Assembly: GCF_001475935.1 (NCBI RefSeq)
Contig: NZ_LDQA01000010.1
Span: 34,708-98,707, forward strand
Source: Aureimonas ureilytica
GTDB taxonomy: Bacteria; Pseudomonadota; Alphaproteobacteria; Rhizobiales; Rhizobiaceae
Direction of reading: 5' to 3'
DNA: 64,000 nt
Within the stretch, counting starts at the first letter, position 1. Every line of letters starts with the position of its first letter. A model generated the notes under the pieces. The model worked only from the letters and a program-made list of their open reading frames with translations. It was not told where the DNA came from and searched no databases. The position numbers and the translations under genes are program-made. This document shows positions 35,526-43,832 of the stretch, one piece after another.

Positions 35526-36548
35526 TCACGCTGCCGTCTCCGTCGGCGTGCCGGTGAGGCTTACATACGAAAAGGCTTCCAGAAGGAGATCGGGCGTCGC
35601 ATCCGGGCGAACGGCGCGCTCCGACAGGATCTGTCGCCAGCGGCGCGCGCCGGGCTGGCCCTGAAACAGGCCGACCATATGACGCGTCACCTGCGACAGG
35701 CGCCCGCCTCGCGCCATATGCGCGCCGGCATAATCGGCCATGCGCTGGAGGAGCGCCGGATAATCGACCTCGGCCGGTGGGCGGTCGTAAATCAGCGGAC
35801 CCACTTCGGCGAGGTCGGACGGATTGCCATAGGCCCCGCGCCCCATCATGACGCCATCAAGGCCCTTCAGATGCTCGGCCGCCATGCGAACGCTGGTCAA
35901 CCCGCCATTCAGCCCGATGAACATATCTGGCAGCCGCGCCTTCAATCTGACAACGCGGCTATAGTCGAGCGGGGGAATGTCGCGGTTTTCCTTGGGGCTG
36001 AGACCCTGGAGCCAGGCCTTGCGCGCGTGGACCCAAATCGCAGACACGCCCGCCTCGACCGCCGCGTCGGCCAGGGCGTCGAGCGCGGCTTCGGGGTCCT
36101 GATCGTCGACGCCGATCCGGCATTTCACCGTCACGGGAATGGAAACGGCCTGACGCATGGCCGACAGGCATTCGCCGACGAGCGCCGGCTGAAGCATCAG
36201 GCAAGCACCGAACGCGCCGGACTGAACCCGGTCGGACGGGCAGCCGACATTCAGATTGATCTCGTCATAGCCGAAGCCTTCCGCGATGCGCGCGGCCTCG
36301 GCGAGCTTCGCCGGATCGGAGCCGCCAAGTTGCAGCGCCAGCGGATGCTCTTCGGAGTCGAAGCCGAGCAGGCGCTCTCGGTCCCCATGCAGAACCGCGT
36401 CCGCCACGATCATCTCGGTATAAAGAAGCGCATCGGGCGCGAGCAGCCGATGAAAAAAGCGACACCGACGGTCCGTCCAATCGATCATCGGCGCGACGGC
36501 GAAGAGCGGACCCCTAGCGTAGTGGGCTTTTCGTTTCGCATCAGTCAT
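35526..36548 (-). CDS. dusA: tRNA dihydrouridine synthase A
   Basis: Flavoenzyme of 340 residues that reduces uridine to dihydrouridine at tRNA positions 20/20a. The N-terminal TIM-barrel domain starts FAVAPMIDWTDRRCRFFHRLL. Conserved blocks are PLALQLGGSDP, EINLNVGCPSDRVQSGAFGACLM with Cys103 in the GCP motif, VTVKCRIGVDD, WVHARKAWLQGLSPKENR, FIGLNGGL and VMMGRGAYGNP. A C-terminal helical domain follows. The 5' end is the insertion point of the prophage on the right, so the first codons and promoter may be phage-supplied, yet the reading frame is intact. Confidence 0.97.
   Translation of the reverse strand: MTDAKRKAHYARGPLFAVAPMIDWTDRRCRFFHRLLAPDALLYTEMIVADAVLHGDRERLLGFDSEEHPLALQLGGSDPAKLAEAARIAEGFGYDEINLNVGCPSDRVQSGAFGACLMLQPALVGECLSAMRQAVSIPVTVKCRIGVDDQDPEAALDALADAAVEAGVSAIWVHARKAWLQGLSPKENRDIPPLDYSRVVRLKARLPDMFIGLNGGLTSVRMAAEHLKGLDGVMMGRGAYGNPSDLAEVGPLIYDRPPAEVDYPALLQRMADYAGAHMARGGRLSQVTRHMVGLFQGQPGARRWRQILSERAVRPDATPDLLLEAFSYVSLTGTPTETAA
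36439..36488. other. Probable prophage attachment site inside dusA
   Basis: This stretch encodes MIDWTDRRCRFFHRLL of DusA (residues 21-36), the segment known as the target of the dusA-specific integrase family. The integrase gene starts about 150 bases away facing outward. The second copy of the core, expected at the far prophage end, is beyond position 64000, so the exact crossover cannot be set. Confidence 0.45.
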
Positions 36549-36617
36549 TTAGGGGCCGTTTCGTCATGTCTTATTTCCGTCCGTTACCGCTCTTTTGCGC
36601 CCGTTTGAAGGCTGATA

Positions 36618-36634
36618 TTGGTACGGCGTACCAA
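36618..36634. promoter_or_regulatory. Palindromic operator-like site at the integrase start
   Basis: Perfect inverted repeat ttggtac-ggc-gtaccaa, ending 4 bases before the integrase ATG. A further half-site gtaccaag occurs just inside the gene (36647-36654). Position suits a repressor, Xis or integrase arm site that controls int. Confidence 0.5.
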
Positions 36635-36638
36635 CGGG

Positions 36639-37730
36639 ATGGGCGTGTACCAAGTGGGAACGATCAGGGCGCGCAAGCGGGCCAATGGCGAGATGGCTTA
36701 TACCGCGCAAATCCGCATCCAGCGAGAGGGGCAAACGGTCCACTCGGAAGCACAAACGTTTGATCGCAGGCCAGCGGCGGCAGCTTGGCTTCGGAAGCGG
36801 GAGAAGGAACTGGAAGCGCCGGGCGCGCTGGAGCAAGCGCGCGGCAGCGACGTGACGCTGGCGAAGATCATCGCGCAATACATCGAAGAAAGCACCCGTG
36901 CACTCGGCAAGACGAAGACGCAGGTGCTGCGAACCATCACACGGTCGGACCTCGCCGCCATGCCCTGCGATCGCATCGAGGCGCGCCACATCGTGGAATA
37001 CCTGCAAAGCATCGAGGCACAACCCCAGACCGTCGGCAGCTACGCCAGCCACCTCGCGACGATCTTTGCTATCGCCCGGCCCGCTTGGGGCTATCCGCTG
37101 GACGACGGCGCGATGAAGGACGCCTTCACCGTCTGCAAACGGCTCGGCGTCATCAGCAGGAGCAAGCAGCGCGATCGGCGGCCGACGCTGGACGAACTGG
37201 ACAAGCTGCTAGACCATTTCACCGATCGGAAAAAACGGGTGCCGCAGTACATGCCGATGGCGCAGGTGGTGCTGTTCGCGCTGTTCTCGACGCGCCGGCA
37301 AGAAGAGATCATCCGCATCCGATGGGACGATCTTGACGTGAAGCACTCCCGCATCCTGGTCCGCGATATGAAGCATCCGGGCGAAAAACTCGGGAACGAC
37401 TCGTGGGTAGACCTTCCAGCTCCAGCCTTGCATGTCATCCAATCCATGCCGAGGAAGCGCGAAGAAATCTTCCCCTACTCGACGGACGCGACCAGTGCGA
37501 ACTTCACGCGCGCCGGGAAGATTCTGGGGATCGAGGATTTGCACTTCCACGATCTCAGACATGAGGGGATTTCGCGCCTGTTCGAGATGGGCCTCAATAT
37601 CCCGCACGTTGCAGCGGTCTCGGGGCATCGTTCATGGATCAGCCTCAAGCGCTACACGCATCTTCGCAACGTTGGCGATCGATACGAAGGCTGGAAATGG
37701 ATGCCGAAGCCACCCCCGGAACCGTCATAG
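36639..37730 (+). CDS. Tyrosine-type site-specific integrase
   Basis: Phage integrase of 363 residues. The N-terminal arm-binding part is basic (MGVYQVGTIRARKRANGEMAYTA). A SAM-like core-binding domain covers about residues 70-170, and the catalytic domain follows from about 180. Catalytic residues visible are Arg near 217 (FSTRRQEEI), His and Arg near 303-306 (HFHDLRHEG), His near 330 (SGHRSW) and Tyr near 339 (KRYTHL). ATG 36639 was chosen over TTG 36618, which lies within a palindrome. It lies upstream of and divergent from dusA, the expected target. It is the only rightward phage gene in the window. Confidence 0.95.
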   Translation: MGVYQVGTIRARKRANGEMAYTAQIRIQREGQTVHSEAQTFDRRPAAAAWLRKREKELEAPGALEQARGSDVTLAKIIAQYIEESTRALGKTKTQVLRTITRSDLAAMPCDRIEARHIVEYLQSIEAQPQTVGSYASHLATIFAIARPAWGYPLDDGAMKDAFTVCKRLGVISRSKQRDRRPTLDELDKLLDHFTDRKKRVPQYMPMAQVVLFALFSTRRQEEIIRIRWDDLDVKHSRILVRDMKHPGEKLGNDSWVDLPAPALHVIQSMPRKREEIFPYSTDATSANFTRAGKILGIEDLHFHDLRHEGISRLFEMGLNIPHVAAVSGHRSWISLKRYTHLRNVGDRYEGWKWMPKPPPEPS

Positions 37731-37739
37731 CAGCCTGCG

Positions 37740-38042
37740 TCAATCCTCCCGCCAGACCGGCCGCCGAATGATCTTGATCGCGGTCAACGTCCGCACTCTG
37801 AGGCTCTGTCGCTCGGATGCTGGAGGATCGACCGCGTAGACCTCCGTTGCATCCTTGAACCCGCAGCCCTCACACTTGAGGCGGCCCATCATGCTATCGA
37901 CCTCGATATTGCCGAGGAGCATCATCATGTCCGCCGAATGGTAGTGGCGTGTCCGCCGGCACATGTTGCAGCGGACACGGATCAGCATTCCCAGATCGTG
38001 GGTCTGCTTGAGGGTCAGTCCGATGTTGTCCCGGCGCGGCAT
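37740..38042 (-). CDS. Phage hypothetical protein with two CxxC pairs
   Basis: A 100-residue protein from ATG 38042. Two Cys pairs, CNMC and CEGC, about 38 residues apart make a probable zinc ribbon. Around them are IRVRCNMCRRTRHYHSADMMMLLG and MMGRLKCEGCGFKDATEV. This pattern suggests a small DNA- or RNA-binding or structural protein. It is convergent with the integrase, 9 bases from its stop. I know similar unnamed proteins in rhizobial prophages but no function. Confidence 0.7.
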   Translation of the reverse strand: MPRRDNIGLTLKQTHDLGMLIRVRCNMCRRTRHYHSADMMMLLGNIEVDSMMGRLKCEGCGFKDATEVYAVDPPASERQSLRVRTLTAIKIIRRPVWRED

Positions 38043-38087
38043 AAGAACGGATAGAGAACGGGCCGGTTGATTTGGCAAGTGCGACCG

Positions 38088-38339
38088 TCAGTCGGCTTCC
38101 AAGGATTTGCGCACGGCCGAGGCAATTTCGTCGGGCGACTGCCCCTTGGACGCGGCCACCCAAGCCGCATGGGCGGCGCGATCCGCAAGCGGGCGACGCG
38201 CACCCCGAAGGGCAACCACCCTCGCCACCAGTCGCTCGACATGCTCGCGAGCAGCATCCAGCTCGTTACGCCGATCCGTGCGCCCAATCGCCCGTATCCA
38301 GTCCGCATAGCGTCGAAGAATGGTGATGGTGCGTTCCAT
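38088..38339 (-). CDS. Small helical phage protein (83 aa)
   Basis: ATG 38339 opens MERTITILRRYADWIRAIG and a strongly Arg/Ala-rich helical sequence to KSLEAD. No membrane helix, no Cys and no recognised family. It lies between the terminator at 38397 and the zinc-ribbon gene, on the strand of all other phage genes, so it may have its own promoter. Moderately likely to be real. Confidence 0.55.
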   Translation of the reverse strand: MERTITILRRYADWIRAIGRTDRRNELDAAREHVERLVARVVALRGARRPLADRAAHAAWVAASKGQSPDEIASAVRKSLEAD

Positions 38340-38396
38340 CCCGGTAATATGCTCGCCAAGCCTTAAACGCGCCTGATGACCAGACCCCCGAAACGC

Positions 38397-38438
38397 AAAA
38401 AGCCCCGCTCCCGGCTGGCTGGCCGAGAGCGGGGCTTT
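38397..38438 (-). terminator. Terminator at the end of the lysis genes
   Basis: Perfect 10-bp inverted repeat agccccgctc / gagcggggct (38401-38410, 38427-38436), followed on the minus strand by TTTTT. It directly follows the stop of the gene at 38440. Confidence 0.82.
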
Positions 38439-38439
38439 C

Positions 38440-38781
38440 CTATGGGCGCAGAGCGAGGCGCGCGACTTGTTCGCTCAGGCTTTCGAGCAATCGCGCGGTC
38501 CCCTGCTCTTCGCTTTTGGCAAGGGATTTGGCGGCCTCGGCAATCACCTCGGCCGCGTCAGCAATCCGCTCCAGCTCGGCCGCGATCTTGGTTGCGTCGA
38601 GCCCACCGCCGATCGCCGCGCCGATCACGCGCAACGCCGGGTCGGGCGGTGTCGCCGGCAACCTACCGACCAAAGCGCGCAGACGCGGTGTCAGCGCGCC
38701 GAACAAGCCAGCGAAGACCGCGAAGGCGATCCAGAACGCTACAGGCACCCAGGATGGAGCGTCAGCGGGTATCGTGGGCAT
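38440..38781 (-). CDS. Phage membrane protein of the lysis region
   Basis: About 113 residues from ATG 38781. One N-terminal hydrophobic segment (WVPVAFWIAFAVFAGLFGAL) is followed by a helical soluble part (IAAELERIADAAEVIAEAAKSLAKSEEQG). One helix plus a charged coiled tail is the layout of inner-membrane spanins, and its place after endolysin and holin-like genes fits that idea, but no homology supports it. It overlaps the upstream gene by 20 bases if this start is right; ATG 38814 is an alternative. Confidence 0.6.
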   Translation of the reverse strand: MPTIPADAPSWVPVAFWIAFAVFAGLFGALTPRLRALVGRLPATPPDPALRVIGAAIGGGLDATKIAAELERIADAAEVIAEAAKSLAKSEEQGTARLLESLSEQVARLALRP

Positions 38782-39211
38782 GTTGGCGGGCCATCCTGCG
38801 ATCATGAGCATCAAGAAAGGCGGTCCAGACGTTGGACAGCTCGAACAGAGCCATGAGCGTCAGGAGGTAGGCGATAACCGACCCTTCGACCGGCGCGGAA
38901 TGGAAGCCGATCGCCATCATCATAGCGATCGAGAAGGACCAGACCCCGAGCGCCGCCCTGATCTCGGCACAGCGCCGCAGCACCACGCCGTTGATGACCA
39001 GGACCACGATGCGAACGAACCCGGTTCCCATCAGGAGATAAGCCCAAGTCTCTTCGCTCGCCCATCGGGCCATGATGTCATAGGAGGGCGAGCGCGCGAA
39101 CGTGTCGGCGGGCTGGTAGAGCGCCCAGCCGATCCAGAGAAGCGCGAGGGCCATGAACCATTCGAAGCGACGAACGCTGAAATGGCGGGCGAGCTGGACG
39201 ACGATCACCAT
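38762..39211 (-). CDS. Phage four-helix membrane protein
   Basis: A 149-residue protein with about four membrane helices (FEWFMALALLWIGWALY, WAYLLMGTGFVRIVVLVING, VWSFSIAMMMAIGFHS, VIAYLLTLMALFELSNVWTAF) and a His/Arg-rich tail (HDRRMARQHAHDTR). It sits between a holin-like gene and the spanin-like gene. It could itself be a holin. No family is recognised. Confidence 0.65.
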   Translation of the reverse strand: MVIVVQLARHFSVRRFEWFMALALLWIGWALYQPADTFARSPSYDIMARWASEETWAYLLMGTGFVRIVVLVINGVVLRRCAEIRAALGVWSFSIAMMMAIGFHSAPVEGSVIAYLLTLMALFELSNVWTAFLDAHDRRMARQHAHDTR

Positions 39212-39214
39212 GGA

Positions 39215-39604
39215 TCAGCTCCCGATTGGCCGCCTCGCGCGCCACCGTCCGTAGAGCGTCAGACCGAAGCCGATCGCTTGGCCCGCCGTCGTGAGCGCCG
39301 AAACGATGTCGGCCGTTTGCTCGGCCGTGACGGGCAGCTCGCCGATCAGCGGTTTGGCGATCGTGCAGACGCCGGCCACGATCACGCCCCAGGTGACGCG
39401 GCTCTGATACCAGGGCTCATTGTTGGTCGCATGGACGACGATCGGCGCGACGGCTTCCACGACGCCGGCAGCGACGCGGGAGACATCCTTGCTTTCGAGA
39501 GAGATGCCGGGGTTCTTGGCCGCGTCCATGAGGATAGCGGCGATCGGCGAGGCAACCAGGTCTTCGGCAGCGAAGCGCCGGCTGGTGACAGTGGACAGAG
39601 GCAT
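39215..39604 (-). CDS. Holin-like phage membrane protein
   Basis: A 129-residue protein from ATG 39604, which has AAAGGA upstream. The N-terminal half is soluble. The C-terminal half starts NEPWYQSRVTWGVIVAG and has two hydrophobic segments around ELPVTAEQTADIVSALTTAG, ending GLTLYGRWRARRPIG. The pattern W-Y-x-S plus two helices and YGRxRA is one I know from small phage membrane proteins often annotated as holins. It follows the endolysin gene at 11 bases, which supports that reading. Not proven. Confidence 0.7.
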   Translation of the reverse strand: MPLSTVTSRRFAAEDLVASPIAAILMDAAKNPGISLESKDVSRVAAGVVEAVAPIVVHATNNEPWYQSRVTWGVIVAGVCTIAKPLIGELPVTAEQTADIVSALTTAGQAIGFGLTLYGRWRARRPIGS

Positions 39605-39615
39605 GACGTGTCCTT

Positions 39616-40392
39616 TCAGGCGTCGAGGGTGAGGTATTGGGAGGCGACCCAGCCGAGATAGCCAGCGGGCGTCCGCACTTGGCTCCAGCCGCAATCGTGA
39701 TCGAGCACGGCCACCCGCGTCCCGCGCGGCAGCGATCCGATGATGTCGCCGCCCATGGCGCTGCGCAGATTGAGGCGCGGCGCGGTCACAGTGGCCGCCA
39801 ACTCCATATCCTTGGCCGCTGGCGCGTCCGGCTTGCCCGCAGGCTCGGATACCGCCGGCACCGTGCACTTGCCGTCCAGCACGGCTTGCACCTCGCGCCG
39901 GAGCCGATCCCCCACGACGCGAGCGCCGAACACGGACGGATCGAAGACCAACCGCGCGATGTCCCATTTGCCGCGCTGCTTGATCCCGAGATTGCCTTGA
40001 ACCTCGGCATGGGTCAGCACGGTTTCGGACGTGACCGGGATGGAGTAGGTCCGGCACAGCTCCGCGATGATCTCGACACCGGCTCGCCATTGCTCGGCCG
40101 TGGTCGGCTGTTTGCCGGGATTGAACGGGCTTTCCGTCGCCCCCGCCATGGAGCACAGCGAGAGGCCGATCGAGCCCGAGTTGCAGCCGAGCGTATGAGC
40201 GGCATAGTTGCCCCGGATCGGCGCCTGGTTGGCCGAGATCGGCAGATCGCCGCGCACGAGGTTGCCGTCACCCTCGACGATCAGGTGATAGTGCTGGCGG
40301 TCGAGGGTAGACGCCACATGCGCCCCGCCCGTCCAATGCAGGATGACGCGCGCCATCGTCGCGGCCGGAAGCCACGATTTGGGAATGCTCAT
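39616..40392 (-). CDS. Phage endolysin, N-acetylmuramoyl-L-alanine amidase with SH3 domain
   Basis: Peptidoglycan hydrolase of 258 residues. The N-terminal amidase_2-like domain has the zinc-ligand His in ILHWTGG, the HYHLIVEGDGNLVRG strand, LSLCSMAG and a late LTHAEVQ His. The C-terminal region from about residue 200 is an SH3-type module (LNLRSAMGGDIIGSLPRGTRVAVLDHDCGWSQVR, then GWVASQYL). It has no signal peptide, so it needs a holin for release. ATG 40392 has GGAG upstream. A terminator stands between it and the tail gene upstream, so it may have its own promoter. Confidence 0.9.
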   Translation of the reverse strand: MSIPKSWLPAATMARVILHWTGGAHVASTLDRQHYHLIVEGDGNLVRGDLPISANQAPIRGNYAAHTLGCNSGSIGLSLCSMAGATESPFNPGKQPTTAEQWRAGVEIIAELCRTYSIPVTSETVLTHAEVQGNLGIKQRGKWDIARLVFDPSVFGARVVGDRLRREVQAVLDGKCTVPAVSEPAGKPDAPAAKDMELAATVTAPRLNLRSAMGGDIIGSLPRGTRVAVLDHDCGWSQVRTPAGYLGWVASQYLTLDA

Positions 40393-40407
40393 AGGATCTC
40401 CGAAAAC

Positions 40408-40433
40408 AAAAAAGCCCGGCGCTATGGCCGGGC
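40408..40433 (-). terminator. Terminator after the SGNH tail protein gene
   Basis: Inverted repeat gcccggc / gccgggc (40414-40420, 40427-40433), followed on the minus strand by a T-rich run (TTTTTTG). It lies 27 bases past the stop at 40460 and 16 bases before the endolysin start. Confidence 0.78.
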
Positions 40434-40459
40434 AAAGTCAGAAGGGATAGGCGGGCAGA

Positions 40460-43400
40460 TCAGGCCGCGAAGCCGAGAAGCGCAGGCAGTCGGGGCGCGA
40501 GATCGTTGGCCGCTGCGACGATGTTGGCGACGAACTGGTGAGTGCCGTCGTTCGTGCTGTTGGGCGCGAACTTGCCATCGGCCGTATGACCCGAGGCAGC
40601 ATACATATCCCAACCCGCATCGCACTCGCCGGCCCCACCATAAGGCAACGTGGCATAGGCCCCGCGCCGCATGATGAGATCGGCCAGCTTGAACTGATCG
40701 CCGTTGGCGCTGGTGGCGTAATCGGACACCCACACCGCGTCGTCGTTCTTGCCGGTTTGGTTGGCCGTGGTCGCATAACCATCGGTCGAGGTCGTCGCCG
40801 GCAGGAGCGTGGTGCGAACGATCCGCTTAGGGCCACGCAGGGTCGCCCGCAGATCGCTGTTGTGCCACGACGTGAGGATACGCAGGCCGTTGCCGCTTGC
40901 GTCGTTCAACGAGCCCGGCGCAGCACCGACATTTTCAAACGTGATGCCCGAGCGCCGATCGTTGCCGGCGTGATTGGTGATCACGCCATCGCAATACTGA
41001 CGGAAGACCCGACGCAAAGCGCTCGGCCCCGCGTCATAACCCGCGAACTGATTTCCGATGTTGCTCCCCGAAAGCGACACGTCGATGAAGGAATAGCCCT
41101 TCATGTTGAGCGCGCGCTTGACCGGCCCGAGACAGTCGTCATCGTCGCCCGTATCGACACCGTTGGTTCGCGAGCTGAGAGCCGCTTCGCAGATATTGCT
41201 GTCGCCATCCACCAGGACGCATTTGACACCCTCCGGCCCGGTCCCGAGAACGGCGCACGGACCCGAGGCCGCAGCGGTGAGAGCCGCCGTCCCCGCGCCC
41301 GACCAGTTTTTCGCGAAGATCAGATCGTTGGCTGTATCGGTCGGGAGGCCCAGGCCGTATTCGCCGAAGTCCGTCCCGCGCCCGTAAAGACCCGTAGGGC
41401 GGATGATGTCCCCGGTCCCGAAGGCGCGATATTCCTCTTGGATGTAATAGCGCCCGGCCGCGAGGCGGAAGCCCGCAACGCGATCGGTGCGATAGGCGAA
41501 ACCGTTTGGGACCGTGAGAGTGAAGCCGTCCGCAGAGACCGCGCCACCCGCCCGCATGAACGGATAGTCCATCACCATTCCGAACCAGGTCATTTTGGTC
41601 AGGACCGCCGCCGACTGGTCTTGCGCCACGCCGGCAATGCCCGTGACCAACGCCGCGCGCCGTTCGATGCGATAGAACGGATTGCGGCAGACCACCGTGC
41701 CGCCCGGCGCAGCGGTGCCGTTGGCAACCGTCAGCGTGGCCGTCGTGTCGCTCGCAATGGTGATCGCACCGCTGGCATAGTCCGCGCCATTGTTGCGCAC
41801 CGTGACGACATCGCCCGTCCGATAGCCGCGCGTCGTTTCCATGGTCAGCGTCATCGTGGTGCCCGACACAGCAACCGAATTCACAACGCGATCCGAGTTC
41901 AGGAAACCGCGCTGGAGGTTGAACCCGACGCCGCCCGAGCTGATCATCTGGCCGTGGAAATACTCGAAGAACGGTTCGTCCACATAGCTGTTGGCCTTGT
42001 GCCGGACGCGAGCGACATACTTCTGCGCGGACGCGATCGCTGCCCCTTGGCTGATAGGAAGCTTGGTCCGTACCGATCCCGAGATGATGTTGCGTTGCGC
42101 CGAGGCATCGCCCGCCAGCTTTTGGTAGATCGTCCGCAACGGGACAGCCGCACCCATATGCGCGGACATCGCCGCGTGCGTCCCGTCCGTGCCGATCGTC
42201 GCTTTGACGGCCGAGCCAGTGACGTGAGCCTTACCCGGCGTTCCCAGCGCACCATCCGCTGCACCGTTCCACGGGTTCGTAGTGGTCGGCACGAACGACA
42301 CCGTATAGGGCGCAGCCGATCCAGAAACGGACGCCACGCGCGGGCCGCCCTGCCCGCCGATGTCCACATTGCTCGAATTGCCCGGCTCGAACACGAGGTT
42401 GTCGCCATAGACAGGCGGCGCACTGGTCTGGATGCTTGTCGCACCGCTCGCCACGTCGGCCGTCAACGTCCCCAAGAAAGCGGGAACACGCCACAGGCTC
42501 GGATTGGACGCGTCGGCACAGAAGCTTGCGAAATCGAAGATGATGTCAGGGCCGCCATTGACGCCGCGCTCGGCCGCCAAGGCCGCGTTGAATTGATCGC
42601 GACGGCCACCCGCCTCGAACCCGGCGACGGGAACCTGATTGGCGAGATCGGTGCATTTATAGGCATTGTCCGCCACGCGCGGTTGGATATTGCTCTGAAT
42701 AATCGTCCGCACCCCGCCCTTGCGCGCCGAAGCCCAGATGGCCCGGTTGTCCGCCATGATGAGCGAAAGATCGCGAGAGCCGATCAGCTCGTTGGTCCCC
42801 AGACCGATATGCACGTCCGTGAAGCGGCCCGCCTCCAGAAGCGACATAAACTTGGGCGAATTGGCGGTCTGTTCGGCCGTCCTGCCGCCCACCGCCATCG
42901 CGACAAACGGGACGCCCTCGGCATAGGCCGCCCGCTTGAAATACGAACCGCCTGCGCGGCCAAGGCCACCCGTATCGTTTTGCTGCCGCAGGAGGCTGTC
43001 GCCGATGAGCCCGAGCGAGGCAAAGACACCGGAGACCGGCCCAAGCATCATCGAGGGAAAGAAGATGTTGAGCGCGTCCGGCGTGTTGGTCACGGTCATC
43101 GGGCCGGTCGCGTCAACGTCATCGCCCAAGTCGCTCGGCGCGCCCCGCCAGGACTGGTTGAAATCCGTCGAATAGTCGCAATAGGGCGCGCTCTGACCCG
43201 AAACCAGATCGAACAGGTGGCGATATTCAACGAAGCTGCGCGGCGCAAACCACGACACGCCGAAGGCGGTCGGCAGGATCGGATCGCACATGAACTCGGC
43301 CACCCCGGCGGGGATCACGAAGGTGCGCGAACCATTGTAGGTCACGGGCACCGACACGCCGTTATAGACCACCGCCGCCTTGCTGATCGTGATGTCCTGC

Positions 43401-43678
43401 GCGGCGGCCACCTCACGCTGCGCAAAGGTGCCGTTGGTCCACCACGGGCAAAAGGTCGGCTGGAACGACGGGGGAGCCATCAGGCCGAACTGATAGGCGC
43501 GCCGCCCCTTGAAGCGCGTCTTGCTCCCGGCGGTCGGCAGCGCATTGTTGCAGATCAGACCGCCCATGACGGTGTTGACCAGACGCGGCTTACCGCCGCC
43601 GGGCAGGAGAACGCCAGCACCGATCGCGCCGGCCAGCGAACGACGATTGGCGCTCTGACGCGCCCGAGAAACGGCCAT
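40460..43678 (-). CDS. Large phage tail protein with two SGNH/GDSL hydrolase domains
   Basis: Protein of 1072 residues; ATG 43678 has AGGAGG upstream. An N-terminal part (1-210) with a basic, Gly-rich start is followed by a first SGNH hydrolase set: GLIGDSLL with Ser near 227, GLGTNEL near 295, and DGTHAAM near 498-501. A beta-rich region follows (SGTTMTLTMETTRGYRTGDVVTV). A second set has VDGDSN near 824, NHAGNDR near 903 and NDGTHQF near 1046. GDS, GxND/GTNE and DxxH are the catalytic blocks of this esterase superfamily. The most likely role is a receptor-binding appendage that deacylates surface glycan. It may also degrade host capsule. Confidence 0.85.
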   Translation of the reverse strand: MAVSRARQSANRRSLAGAIGAGVLLPGGGKPRLVNTVMGGLICNNALPTAGSKTRFKGRRAYQFGLMAPPSFQPTFCPWWTNGTFAQREVAAAQDITISKAAVVYNGVSVPVTYNGSRTFVIPAGVAEFMCDPILPTAFGVSWFAPRSFVEYRHLFDLVSGQSAPYCDYSTDFNQSWRGAPSDLGDDVDATGPMTVTNTPDALNIFFPSMMLGPVSGVFASLGLIGDSLLRQQNDTGGLGRAGGSYFKRAAYAEGVPFVAMAVGGRTAEQTANSPKFMSLLEAGRFTDVHIGLGTNELIGSRDLSLIMADNRAIWASARKGGVRTIIQSNIQPRVADNAYKCTDLANQVPVAGFEAGGRRDQFNAALAAERGVNGGPDIIFDFASFCADASNPSLWRVPAFLGTLTADVASGATSIQTSAPPVYGDNLVFEPGNSSNVDIGGQGGPRVASVSGSAAPYTVSFVPTTTNPWNGAADGALGTPGKAHVTGSAVKATIGTDGTHAAMSAHMGAAVPLRTIYQKLAGDASAQRNIISGSVRTKLPISQGAAIASAQKYVARVRHKANSYVDEPFFEYFHGQMISSGGVGFNLQRGFLNSDRVVNSVAVSGTTMTLTMETTRGYRTGDVVTVRNNGADYASGAITIASDTTATLTVANGTAAPGGTVVCRNPFYRIERRAALVTGIAGVAQDQSAAVLTKMTWFGMVMDYPFMRAGGAVSADGFTLTVPNGFAYRTDRVAGFRLAAGRYYIQEEYRAFGTGDIIRPTGLYGRGTDFGEYGLGLPTDTANDLIFAKNWSGAGTAALTAAASGPCAVLGTGPEGVKCVLVDGDSNICEAALSSRTNGVDTGDDDDCLGPVKRALNMKGYSFIDVSLSGSNIGNQFAGYDAGPSALRRVFRQYCDGVITNHAGNDRRSGITFENVGAAPGSLNDASGNGLRILTSWHNSDLRATLRGPKRIVRTTLLPATTSTDGYATTANQTGKNDDAVWVSDYATSANGDQFKLADLIMRRGAYATLPYGGAGECDAGWDMYAASGHTADGKFAPNSTNDGTHQFVANIVAAANDLAPRLPALLGFAA

Positions 43679-43832
43679 GGCTGGCCTCCTATGATTTTGG
43701 GTGAGTGAGATGCGCATCAGCCGCGCGGGCTGGACTTCGCAAGTCTTGCGAACGATGGTCGCCGAGACGACCCGTCAGTGGTCGTTATCTGGCCGCGCCA
43801 CCATTCCCCGACTCACGGGCGGCGCGGTCAGA

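Noticed and set aside
38440..38814. Possible programmed frameshift between the two overlapping lysis-region membrane genes
   Set aside because: The overlap is short, no slippery heptamer was seen, and the second gene has a usable ATG.
39215..40156. 313-codon minus-strand frame joining the holin-like gene to upstream sequence
   Set aside because: Only the last 129 residues from ATG 39604 are protein-like; the rest is an alternative frame of the endolysin gene.
40538..43708. 1056-codon frame on the plus strand opposite the SGNH tail gene
   Set aside because: It mirrors the real gene on the other strand. Its product is Arg/His/Ala-rich with no motif, and the minus-strand gene has a strong ribosome site and SGNH motifs. 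Long antisense frames are common at this GC content.
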